A stretch of DNA of 64,000 nt from assembly GCA_947034885.2 (NCBI GenBank), contig OX344749.2, forward strand, positions 43,119,682 through 43,183,681. Reading direction: 5' to 3'. Of this stretch, positions 26,176 through 35,658 are shown in pieces. Within the stretch, counting starts at the first letter, position 1, and every line of letters begins with the position of its first letter. The notes under the pieces are model-generated. The model searched no databases, was not told the origin of the DNA, and was given only the letters and a program-made list of their open reading frames with translations. The translations under genes were made by a program, and so were the position numbers. The stretch comes from Thuidium tamariscinum. Taxonomy: Eukaryota; Streptophyta; Bryopsida; Hypnales; Thuidiaceae.

Positions 26176-26571
26176 CTTGTATTGAGATTATAGATTGATA
26201 ATTCAACCACTAGCATCATTCATTTGGATGGCATTTTAACATTACAAACACTAAAAGAAAACTGCACTATTCATGCCAAAAACTGCGTTAAACTTGTCAA
26301 ATCTGCATTTTATTTAACAAAGACTGCGTTGCATTCAACAACAAAGTGTGGAATGGATTTTGTTGAGTTCTCCCTCGATAATGCAAAATTTTGTGTTTCA
26401 ACGTTTCAACACCAAATTAAACAAGTAAAACGTAGAATTCAACAAGTAAAATGCATAATTTCATGTTGGAATGAAAAATTCCGCATAATAAAGGGAGACT
26501 TGTATTGAGATTATAGATTGATAATTCAACCACTAGCATCATTCATTTGGATGGCATTTTAACATTACAAA
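26176..26571 (+). repeat. Identical 73-bp direct repeats around 250 bp
   Basis: Bases 26176-26248 and 26499-26571 are identical over 73 positions and in the same orientation. They enclose 250 bp that begin CACTAAAAGAAAACTGC. Identity in otherwise decayed surroundings points to a recent event. A 94-codon frame crosses the first repeat and the middle, but it is AT-rich, Cys/Lys-rich and matches no family. Partial tandem duplication with a 323-bp step is the simplest explanation; a transposon with very long duplications is less likely. Confidence 0.8.
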
Positions 26572-27370
26572 TTAACCTATTTGTCTTGAAGGTAGCATAT
26601 TGCACTAAATTGCATACACTCATTCTAGAATCATTGATGGAGGGTAAGACCCAAGAGCACCCCAACAACTAGTAGACAACAATCTCAAATTACTAACTTA
26701 ATTTGTAAGCATCCACACTCATCTCTAAAATTAATGATTTTAGAAAAATATTATTAAGTCCTATTTAGAAGAATATTTTGGAATTGAGATGCAAATAAAA
26801 GTTGTAGAATTTGAGTTTTAGATTCTACCCATATGGTTAGATTCACCAATGCTATCACTAATATTTTTCTATAAATTTTGAAAGGTAAAATTTAAAATTT
26901 CATAAATACAATTACAAGAAAATGTTTGTCATTTTCAAGTTAACTTTGTTGGAATGGATTTGAAATGAGGTTCTCTTGACATAGTGATTTTTTGAAATTT
27001 TTATGTTCTTTGATTCTGTGACCTCATTTTTGTAATTCTAAGTTTGACCTAAGGTCAATGCAATTTTGGCTTAGTCAATGACTTCACGTACTTCCACATT
27101 TGTAATTTTGGAAAATACATACCCCAGTAACACCAAATCTAACCTTTGGATAGAACAACTTTATAAAGTACTATACTTATCTCTAAAAATTAGAATAACT
27201 TTCATCCAAGTTGTAATGAAAAATTGGAAATCTAATTTTCAATCTGTACATTGTCCAGAAATTGGGCTTCGGAGTTACACCCTCTGTCAGACCATATCTA
27301 TTAAATTTCAAGATTTAAGTTATCTCTACACACCTTCTTCATTACATCTATGTTTTCTGTAGATTGAGAT
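26572..27370. other. AT-rich spacer, no gene seen
   Basis: No coding frame of interest, no recognised repeat border. The composition changes at about 27370, where the snoRNA cluster begins. Confidence 0.5.
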
Positions 27371-27375
27371 TACTT

Positions 27376-27387
27376 TTAGGGTTAGGG
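27376..27387 (-). promoter_or_regulatory. Telo-box pair at the head of the snoRNA cluster
   Basis: TTAGGGTTAGGG on the + strand reads CCCTAACCCTAA on the other, two overlapping telo-box cores. Telo boxes are established features of plant snoRNA and ribosomal gene promoters. This one lies about 260 bp upstream of the first snoRNA-like unit, at the sharp change from AT-rich to balanced DNA, so it is a good candidate for the promoter of a polycistronic snoRNA precursor. Confidence 0.55.
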
Positions 27388-27636
27388 CTTCTGGAACCTT
27401 TGGGTCTTCGCTTGCTGCATAAAAGACATCGCGTGCCTCATGCTCAGCCATCTGTCTCGCAAGTATGATGCAACTAATCTGGTGTCGTAGTTTTCTTCTT
27501 GGGGAGTTTTCTCGTATTCGTTAGCGTTTAACTTAGATTGTTTTGAACTTGAAGTCCTGATCGGTTTCCATGGTTTTGGTGCTTCGAAGCATTGCATCTA
27601 ACGAAGACTTGGAACCCCAATACGCGGAACCTGGAT

Positions 27637-27745
27637 ACTTGGTATTGTAAAGTCTCAGGCTTGTTTCTCAACCGTTCGCATTGGCTGCCTAAAGCTTTCG
27701 AGTTGGTGCAGCTTCCGAACCTTCCTTGAATGTCTGAGTGTTTTG
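27637..27745 (+). pseudogene. Decayed U14 box C/D snoRNA copy
   Basis: It matches the two U14 copies downstream over about 100 bases: CTCAGGCTTGTTTCTCAA, then GCCTAAAGCTTTCG, then CAGCTTCCGAACCTTCCTTG, then TGTCTGAG with box D at 27734-27737. The expected box C (RTGATGA) is not there; the site reads TATTGTAA. The rRNA-pairing domain A differs from the conserved ATTCGCAGT (GTTCGCATT). No terminal stem can be drawn. These changes affect the essential C box and domain A, so it is probably a non-functional relic. Confidence 0.65.
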
Positions 27746-27995
27746 TTAACATCTGATATGCTGAGAATATTTTTCCCAGACCGGACGCTGGATTCAACTA
27801 TATTTCGGCTAACAGCTTGGAAGAGCCAGGAAACTGATCTGCTATGTCTCGTGGTTTCTAGGGTATAGGCTCTTTTATTTTTACAATGCACTTGCCGCAG
27901 GACTTGAATGAGCTCTTATGATGAACGTTGAGGAGGTTGGGAGATGTTTCGTGTCTTTCATTATCTATCATTTGTCGAATATTTGAAGGGTTGTG

Positions 27996-28079
27996 GAGCT
28001 ATGATGAACCACTATACCAGTATAAAGCCAGTTCTGCTTCTGATATCTGTGATTGATAAACTGGTCAACGACTGAGCTC
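27996..28079 (+). ncRNA. Box C/D snoRNA, predicted 25S rRNA methylation guide
   Basis: All four boxes are present in order: C ATGATGA (28001-28007), D' CTGA (28040-28043), C' TGATTGA (28050-28056) and D CTGA (28072-28075). A short terminal stem, GAGC with GCTC, closes the 84-nt unit. The bases before D' (AAGCCAGTTCTGCTT) are complementary to AAGCAGAACTGGC, which I recall as a conserved segment of eukaryotic 25S/28S rRNA. The box-plus-five rule would place the 2'-O-methyl group on the A of GCAGAA, which I recall as yeast 25S A1449. The second guide, before D, was not matched. It lies between U14-like units, consistent with a plant polycistronic cluster. Confidence 0.65.
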
Positions 28080-28112
28080 TATTTCTATTTCTATTTCTAC
28101 TTGCGTTTCTGA

Positions 28113-28251
28113 TCGGGAGAACTCGGTGATGATAATTCCTCAGGCTTGTTTCTCAAACATTCGCAGTGGCCGCCTAAAGCTTTCGCCCTGCCGGGCTCGA
28201 GAGCTAATGCAGCTTCCAAACCTTCCTTGGATATCTGAGACTCTCTTCCGA
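28113..28251 (+). ncRNA. SNORD14: U14 box C/D snoRNA, copy 2
   Basis: Box C GTGATGA at 28126-28132 and box D CTGA at 28235-28238. Between them are the two hallmark 18S-pairing regions of U14: domain A with ACATTCGCAGTGG and domain B with CCTTCCTTGGATATCTGAG. An imperfect terminal stem joins TCGGGAGA with the bases TCTTCCGA, allowing one G-U pair. U14 is needed for early 18S pre-rRNA processing and guides one 2'-O-methylation. The length, about 139 nt, is a little longer than the 120-130 nt usual in plants because of a GC-rich variable loop (CCTGCCGGGCTCG). Confidence 0.85.
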
Positions 28252-28362
28252 GTAGATTGTATTGAAGAGGCGATAATTAGTGGTTTGGAATTGTAGTATT
28301 ATATTTGAATTATTTTTTCTGAACTCTTATAGCTCTTTATGTCCTTTTGATTTTTCGCTTCC

Positions 28363-28441
28363 CGATGATGAATTGCAGATTCTTAGTCGGATTCCCTCCG
28401 ATGCTAGTGGCAAGTGACGCTAATCTGCTCTTCTGATGGTT
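28363..28441 (+). ncRNA. Candidate box C/D snoRNA
   Basis: Box C ATGATGA (28365-28371) and box D CTGA (28433-28436) lie 61 bases apart, a normal spacing for C/D snoRNAs, and the unit sits between two U14 copies in the same orientation. The closing stem is very short and no convincing C'/D' pair is seen. The guide before box D (ACGCTAATCTGCTCTT) was not matched to a target from memory. Two boxes alone occur often by chance, so position in the cluster carries most of the weight. Confidence 0.35.
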
Positions 28442-28508
28442 TTTGATAGAATTTGCGATGTCATTTTTTCCCGAACTTCTCTTCTGATCGTTAGTCAATT
28501 GAAGTCCA

Positions 28509-28642
28509 TGCCAGAGTCAGTGATGATAAACTTCTAGGCTTGTTTCTCAAACATTCGCAGTGGCCGCCTAAAGCTTTCGCCTTGCCGGGCTTGAGAGCTA
28601 ATGCAGCTTCCAAACCTTCCTTGGATATCTGAGACTCTGGCA
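28509..28642 (+). ncRNA. SNORD14: U14 box C/D snoRNA, copy 3
   Basis: The best preserved of the three U14 units. A perfect 10-bp terminal stem pairs TGCCAGAGTC (28509-28518) with GACTCTGGCA (28633-28642). Box C is GTGATGA (28520-28526) and box D is CTGA (28629-28632). Domain A (CATTCGCAGTGG) and domain B (CCTTCCTTGGATAT) match the conserved U14 18S-pairing segments. It is nearly identical to copy 2 between the boxes, which suggests a recent duplication with a step of about 395 bp. Transcription as part of one precursor with the upstream units is inferred from order and strand. Confidence 0.88.
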
Positions 28643-29823
28643 CTCGTAAACTTTTTGGTGTATTTGTTCGTCTACAGCGATGATTAAAATACACCCGCGC
28701 TTCTGAGGGGCAACCCACTGAAGTCAAAGGGATATAATGGTTGAATTTCTTTAGATGAGCTGTGAATGTTGAATATATTCATTTTTTTTCATGAGTCGCT
28801 AGTGTCTAAAGCGGAGTTTCAAGCTTGTGATGATTCCATGGTTACTTCTCCTGAAATTTCAAGTGCTGCAGTTGAATGTCCTGTCAGGCGTGCTCTTGAA
28901 AGTATGAAGAACCCGAGCTCACATGGAAACATGTGAGCTTTACTGACTCTATCTAACTGCTGTTTTCGATCAATCACCAACCTTGCTTAGCATAGCGATT
29001 GCATATCAGCTTGTCAATCGTTACCACAAAAGTGAACGAGTCGAAGAGAGGAAATTAAAGACATTGAGGGAGCTTAAAACGAATCTACAGATATCAGTCC
29101 ACTGAACTGCGTTATACTACAATGGGAGAATTTGGAGCGACACCCAGGAGAGGATGAGACCTTAGTATTTGGTAGCTCTTCACCACGAAAAAACTTGGGT
29201 GGCCCGTACCAGACAATTCCGGAAGAGGTTTGATGTTATCCAGTTTTTGTGGAAATCATATCCTTGTTGCATCTGTAACAAAGGGGTTTCTGTTCGCTCT
29301 CTAGTACCGGTATTCGTAGTCTTCAAACGTGTAATTTCATGCATAGTGATTCTAGTATGTAGATTGTTAGACTAGTTGGTTCCCTTTTCATAGAGATTGG
29401 CTAATTTGTGTTAGAGATTGAACTGCCAGTTTGAACAGGATTTACATTAAAGTTCAATCTATTTTATGTAACAAGCTCATGCTATCAATTTCACATGGTT
29501 ACCAAACTATGATAAGCACAAATGGAAAAAAAATCGAATGCAAATTCATAGGAAACTTGATGTATTCGTACGGCACCAAACTCTATTGTTCACTAATCTA
29601 GCCCTAAGCCTATCACTAAACAATTGATAATCCTGTATTTTTTGGTATTTCTTAGTTTTCTGTATTCCTCAGGTATGTCAATGCATAGTTCAATAGATCT
29701 GTTTTTTTAATTGCTTTTGGGAGGAGCATGTGCCATATTACTAGTTCCTTAGAGGATGAATTTGTGCTGAAGGGCTAAGTTGAAGGAGGAAATGAATATC
29801 TTTTTAACCCCTAAATCTGTTGT
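28643..29823. other. Downstream part of the snoRNA region and spacer
   Basis: The first part keeps the balanced composition of the cluster. A box-C-like GTGATGA at about 28827 is followed by CTGA, but the stem is poor, so it is not called. At 28916-28941 a hairpin AGCTCACATG-GAAA-CATGTGAGCT has a 10-bp perfect stem and a GNRA tetraloop, suggesting that this stretch is transcribed as structured RNA or ends a transcript. From about 29400 the DNA returns to AT-rich spacer with no gene. Confidence 0.4.
28917..28940 (+). other. 10-bp hairpin with GAAA tetraloop after the snoRNA cluster
   Basis: AGCTCACATG pairs perfectly with CATGTGAGCT across a GAAA loop. Stable GNRA-capped hairpins are typical of structured RNA and rare in random AT-rich DNA. 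It lies about 275 bp after the last U14, so it could belong to another small RNA or to the 3' end of the snoRNA precursor. Function is not known. Confidence 0.5.
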
Positions 29824-31440
29824 TTGCAAAACTTTAATGTTAAATTACACCCAAGAACTAGGTACCTATTTTCAGTAGTTTATATTCTTGAAAGCTTATT
29901 TTTGTGGGTTTGCAATGACCTTAAACTACCCCGGGTGATAGGACAGGTGGTAGGGACATCCGGTGGGATCCTTGAGGTCCCCGATTCAACTCCCCATGCT
30001 AACATTGCTTGCATGGGGGCTCTTCGTGCCGGTGCACGAGGAGAAGGTTGGTGTTCCGTCACTTGTTCTCGACGGGGATGCCCAAGGTGGGTAATTCCTT
30101 GGTTATCATACCGGGTTGCCTTGGATGTTGTGTCGTGTCAGTCTCGCTACGACCCTTGAAGGTCGTATGTTTCAAAAAAAAAAAGCTTATTTTTGAATTT
30201 TAGTTTTAGCATCAGAAATCTGATTTGGACTTACATATTCAAGATTTTTGGCAAGGGTGTCCATTGCAACCTTGACTTTTTTTTTAGTTGAGGGTTCTTG
30301 GAATTGAGCCTTTAATACAGTAGATTTTCAAGAAAAAACTACATTAGAGTTTCTTCTAAAAAATTGTAAAGTAGATTTAAAGCTCTAAATTGATTGTAGT
30401 TAGACATGTGAGACCTAGTAACCACATATTTTTGGGGTGGGGAACTTTGTGAATTTGACTTTGTGAAAAGAGGATCAAAAGACTTCAAGTCATTAACATA
30501 GTTTGAACATGTTTATGATCAAACATTATAATCTTCCAATGTAGAAAAGATATTGTTGTGTTTTCTTTTCCTAAGCAATCACTTGTCTTTTGATTTTGTA
30601 CAATTACATTATAAACAAAATTAGTGAAGTATATCAAAATGTGAGCTTTTTGTTTAATTTAGATCAAATTTCTAAAAACCAACCAAATATGTTGGGTAAT
30701 TAGTGGTTAGACTAGTAATTATATGTTGTAGATTTTTCATTGAAGTATAGTGAATGAACCACTAAATGTCGAAGGTACCAAAATTTGGTGTTTGCAAAAC
30801 TTTGAAGTTAAATGAAACCTAGCAAAGTTGCTTTTTTTAGTAGTTTATATTTTTGAACAGTTATTCTTTAATTCTAGTTTCAATGTCAAAATTTTGATTT
30901 GGAAAATGAATCATAGTGATTTTTGTATTCAAGATTTTGAGCAAGGGTACCTATTGCAATCTTGACTTTTTGTAGTGTTGAGAGCTCTTGAAAATGAGCT
31001 TGAAATACATTGGATCTTACAGAAAAAATCACATTCAAAATTCATTTACAAAAATTGTAGAATAGGATTTGAGAAGCTTTAAATTGATTAGAATCATGTA
31101 TGTTAGGTTCTTTAATCTAATATTTTTCTGCTCACCAACTTTTTTGATTTGACTTGTAAAAAGAAGACAAAAAGACTTCACATCACTTTTGTAAGTTTTA
31201 ACACCCTCGATGGTTTATATTATAATCTTTCAATCCATAAGTGATATTGTTGTGTTTTCTTTTCTTGTACAATCTCTAACATATCTAGTTTGAATTCATA
31301 CGGTTGCAATTCAAAAAAAATTGATAAAACTTATCAAAATGGTGGCATTCTGTTCAATTTAGACCAAATTCCAAGAAACTCAAAACAAGCCTTGGGCATT
31401 TAGGGATTAAAGTTTCAAATCAATAAGTCCTACTATTAGT
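29824..31440 (+). repeat. Two-copy ~0.65-kb tandem repeat, first copy split by a SINE
   Basis: The stretch 29824-30710 (without the SINE) and 30787-31440 are diverged direct copies. Both start at TTTGCAAAACTTT, then TAGTTTATATT, GCAAGGGT.. ATTGCAA, TTGACTTTTT, a run ending in GAGCTTG or GAGCCTTTAATAC, and later an AAGACTTCA and a TGTTGTGTTTTCTTTTC word. No coding frame is conserved between the copies, so this is a duplicated repeat, not duplicated genes. Confidence 0.7.
29905..30181 (+). mobile_element. tRNA-derived SINE with 14-bp target duplication
   Basis: A 277-bp insert is flanked by perfect direct repeats AAAGCTTATTTTTG (29891-29904 and 30182-30195). It has a box-A-like TAGGACAGGTGGTAGGG, a box-B-like GATTCAACTCC about 40 bases later, and a 3' A run. 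These are the internal RNA polymerase III promoter parts and tail of a tRNA-derived SINE, mobilised by LINE machinery. The tandem copy near 30841 preserves the site without the insert. The intact target repeats suggest a relatively young insertion. Confidence 0.85.
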
Positions 31441-31979
31441 AAGATCTTTGGGGAAAAATGGAAAAGAAACTATGACTAAGTATTTATGATTAACCCTTTG
31501 AAGATGAGACATTCAGATTTTGAAAAAGGAATGGATATCAACATGCTTTAAGCTTGTGAATCGTAAATAATTCATCCATCTATAGATTGATTGACAATGA
31601 AGTGCAGAAGGAATTTACAATTATTGTTTTGAGATTTAATTGGAAACCATTGGTCATCATCATACATATGTTTAACTATATGGTTGTATAATCACTATAA
31701 AACATCAAGAAACATTTGAAAAGATTGTATGTTCATGTTTTATATATAATGACATTCATAAAAATTCTTACAATTCAAAAATTGTCATAACTAATGGTAA
31801 GATTAGATTGTTTCAATATATTTTAGACATGTTAAAGTTCTAGTAAGAGACTCGTATAGAATGATTTTCAAACATTTTGAGATATTACTTTTCTATGATT
31901 CAATTGAATTAATAGGTAAAAGAAAATTCAATAGAATTAACTTTTTTTTAAGATTCTCTTATAATTGGAATAAGAGTTG

Positions 31980-32950
31980 TCTTTGGACTCTCTAGTAAAC
32001 CTTTCAAGAATTCAAGAATTTGAGAATTTTATTGGTTGAAATATTACTAACCATAAGATAACCATAATGGTCAAATTTTTTTTAGAATAGCCATTTCTAA
32101 ATTTAGGAATGTAAAAAGTCACTTATTCTTGGACTCATTCTCAAGACAATAAAGTTAACTATAAAGTGGTGTATTTAGATAAAGAAGGAGAGTAATTTAG
32201 AACATGGGTGGTTTAAAGGTAAAGAATTAAAAGAAAACATCAAATAGAAAATTCTAGCCAATGAGGTCAAGGCATGTATTTCTTTAGCTCTTCATGGTCT
32301 ATATCCAGCAACAATCACTAGAATGTACATCTTGCACTTGAATTTGAGCCATTTTTTAAGAAAAATTCCTTTTATACATTTTTTTTTCCTATTCTTTGAC
32401 TTCATTTATTTGATCTTGTATTTTGGCTCTAAATATGTGTAGCAAATCTTTCATTTTTCTCTTCTTTTTCTTTAAATTTGACAATAAAACAATCACTATT
32501 GCTAGACAATTTTATCACTCATTTTTTATCCTAAAAATACAAGACTTGTTTCTATGCATGTAGAACTTAGTTACCTTGAGAATGAATAGAGGATGCCAAC
32601 TTTCTAAAATGTAATGTGTTCAAAAGAGCTACTTACAACACAATTTTAGTGACTCCAAAATATTAATTTTCTTGAAGTAATCTTCATGTTTATGTCATAA
32701 CAATTTTAGTGACACCAAAACATGGATTTCCTTGAAGTAATATTCATATTTATATTATGATCTTGCAATTTATGAATTGGATTGAAACCAAACTTTGTAG
32801 ATATAATAGGGACTTGACTTTCTACAAGATTATGTGGTTAATTGTGCCTAAAAATGATTCATTGCCCTTTGAACATCAACTCTTTGTAACTTACAAAATT
32901 GGGATACAAAACACCTTGACAATTGCTAGAAATTTTAAGGGTTAAAATTT
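31980..32950 (+). repeat. Dispersed repeat R3, forward copy
   Basis: An approximately 0.9-kb AT-rich repeat whose reverse complement lies at about 51190-52030. Shared words, read in the forward sense: ATTCTTGGACTCATTCTCAAG, TTGTATTTTGG, CATGTAGAACTTAGTTACCTT, CAACTTTCTAAAATGT, TTTTAGTGAC..CAAAAC and AATTGGATTGAAACCAAA. This copy contains a doubled ~60-bp unit (32637-32696 and 32697-32756) not doubled in the other copy. No protein domain and no terminal repeats were recognised. Confidence 0.6.
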
Positions 32951-33540
32951 TACAACTTTATTTTATAAATTTTATTACTAATACCATAATATGTCTACTT
33001 TTTGCTTAAAATCTCTAATTCCTCAACTAAAACATGTTTTGTTTGTATAAAAATATTTTGAAAACCACAGTATATATGTTATAGCATAGATATATACAAA
33101 GGATATAGAATATTGACTAAGATAATACGAAAAATATAAATAAAGTTTAATGTAACAATTACTACATGTCAAACAAAAAAATTGAACTCCAATTCAAAAA
33201 TGAGACAACTTTTATGGTATTGTGTCTATAGTGATTGGATGTCATACTTCTCATTTTTTTTTTAAATTTTACATTTTGATTGAAGCTTTTAAATTTTTTC
33301 TAAATTTGACAACTTATAGAATTTAATAAACATTTTCATTTAAAAAAACTCTATTCAAGTGTACATAATTGTGTTGTTCATTTTTGTTTGTTTATTTTGT
33401 ATGATTCAAACTATCTTGTGTAATTACAGACACGGCCACAAGGACCCACCCCCTCCCTTGAAGCTGAAAAACAAGAGCCGTCAATCAAAACACATTCATT
33501 CCCTTGATGAAAAATTTGAACTGTTGATTTAAAATAAGGG

Positions 33541-33640
33541 GTTACAACCCTCCCTTCATGCATATCGGGAAATTGCTGCCCCAAGTCGGTAGCCCGAGGG
33601 TAGCAAATTTCCCGATATGCACAAAGGGAGAGTCACAACC
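33541..33640. repeat. Long imperfect hairpin in GC-richer patch
   Basis: About 37 bases (33541-33577) pair with 33602-33640. The core CATATCGGGAAATT is matched by AATTTCCCGATATG, and the outer GTTACAACCCTCCCTT by AAAGGGAGAGTCACAACC with small gaps. The loop of about 24 bases is itself partly self-complementary. It probably is the core of a fold-back MITE whose outer limits I could not set. Confidence 0.7.
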
Positions 33641-34483
33641 CGGCATTAAGTGGACCGGGTTTCTTTTTCTTTCCAGTGCTGCAACAGTGCAGTGCATCGT
33701 TGCACTTTTCCAAGTATTGTAATGCGTTATTGCATCAATTATTTAGAATGAGACTAGAAACCCAAGTGCTTAACGAAGGAAGAAAATTCCCCCAAAAATT
33801 ACAAGCCGTTGATTTTTATTAAAAAGAATGCTCCCTCTCCAAAATGCTATCAATGTCTTAAAAAATCACAAGCCATTGATCTTTGCGAGATTTAAATTTG
33901 AATTCTTCAAATACAAATTCAAAATATGGATACGGATATTGTATACATACCAAAAATATATATAGTACCAAGTATAAATACAATACAAATATGATACAAA
34001 ATTTGGGTATGGTTATGGTATAAAAATTGAATAAGAAATACGATTATGCAAACGGATATAGATATAAGAGAAAATATGGATATGGGAGTAGATATGAGAT
34101 ACGCAATTGTTCCATATTGATTGTCAAATTAACTAGTGTTCAAAATTCTAAGTAGGGAGTGGGAGGGGAGGGATGAGAGGTAATTAATTTTTGTATAACC
34201 TGCTTGGGGATGAGGGGAATTTTAAAACTTAAAAAAAAAATTGGCACACTATATTTTGGATGTACCTCACTATCCACCCAAAAGACAGTCCATATGATTC
34301 AAACTGTATACTTTTGCATGTATAAGTTTGAGTTTAGTAATTTTGGTTAAGTTAACATTAACATTAATTTCAGTGTATAGTGTCATACTACCATTGCTTG
34401 AATGGTATAAATTTATATATTTCTTAACAAAATCAATTGAAATATAATATAATTTTAATCTACAATAACCATGTACATTTATC

Positions 34484-35415
34484 TTAACCCCTAAAGGACC
34501 ACGGCCGTTTTTCAACCCAAAACCACTCAAAACTGCCATTTTTGCTCCATTCATCCATGAAAAACAAAAAAACTAAATTTTTAGAATCTAACCATAGGAT
34601 CTTGTACTTTACTTAACTAAGATCATGTGGTGAAAATTTCATGAAGTTTGATCGTATAGATAGGAAGATATGAGCATTCAAAGTTGGAAAACAAAGTTTT
34701 CTTAAACTCTAGTTTGCAACTTCAAATGACTTTGTCCTCCATTTATGTAATTTTTTTGCACTACAGACCTTGAATTTAAATTTTTTTTCTATTGATAAAT
34801 TGAGCTAAGAGCTTAGAAATAAAAATTCACAAAATAAAGACTTTTTTTTCATTCTTTAAAAAATTGTCAAGTAGATGTAGGTCCAAGATTGAAAGAAAAA
34901 CTAAATTGCAAATATCTCATAGATGGAAATGAAACACAATAATCCCAACGGTGAGATTGTTCTAGCAAACAAAATCAACCTTGTCCAACAATTTTTTTTG
35001 AAAAATTGTGAAAATTGCATTCACAAATGAATCCTATAAGTTATTTTTTCAAGAAGATGCTTAGATTGCCCGAAAAACAAGATTGTTCATAACTTTCACA
35101 TTACTAATCCAAATGGAATGAATCAAAGCTTTACTTGTAGAAAAAAATAAAATCTATAAGAAAAAAAAATTAATTTTTTAATTTTGAAGTTTTTGTAGAT
35201 TTTTTTTTCTGCCTGGCAACATGAAAATTATGTTTAAGATGGCATAACTTTTGCTCCCGGTCACCAATTGAAAAATTAATAATATTCCCACAAAGCTAAT
35301 CAATTTTTCTATCTTATGTGAAAATTTTAAGAAAATTCATTAAAAATTGAAGTCACAAGTACCTGCCCGAATTCTTAAAGTCCCCCGAGGGGACTCTTGG
35401 TCCTTTAGGGGTTAA
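34484..35415 (+). mobile_element. TTAA-flanked non-autonomous DNA element, copy B
   Basis: TTAA at both edges (34484-34487, 35412-35415). The inner ends are perfect inverted repeats over at least 14 bases: CCCCTAAAGGACCA at the left and TGGTCCTTTAGGGG at the right. The flanks beyond TTAA differ (ATC left, TGC right), as expected if TTAA is the whole duplicated target. The interior keeps family words such as AAAACCACTCAAAACTGCCAT and CATAACTTTTGCTC but is AT-rich and non-coding. Best structural match: piggyBac or Sola3 type, by ends only. Confidence 0.75.
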
Positions 35416-35658
35416 TGCATTTCTATGGTGACCAGAAATACATGTATATATAAAAAAATTTCACCTTGTGAAGTTTTTTTGGTAGTTACTTTAAAATAGA
35501 TATTAGTTTTTAGCAACCTTCATTCATATGTGTATTTTTCAACTTGGGTAGTTTATTGAACTATTTTGAATTGAAACCTAGAATTTGGAGTTAATTGTTT
35601 ATAAGAATGTTCTTTAAATAAAATAATTTTCTTTTCTTTTCAATAGAAAAAGAGTAAC

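Noticed and set aside
28820-28905. Another C/D snoRNA starting at GTGATGA
   Set aside because: The only nearby CTGA is too close for a full unit, and the later stem partner lacks a D box.
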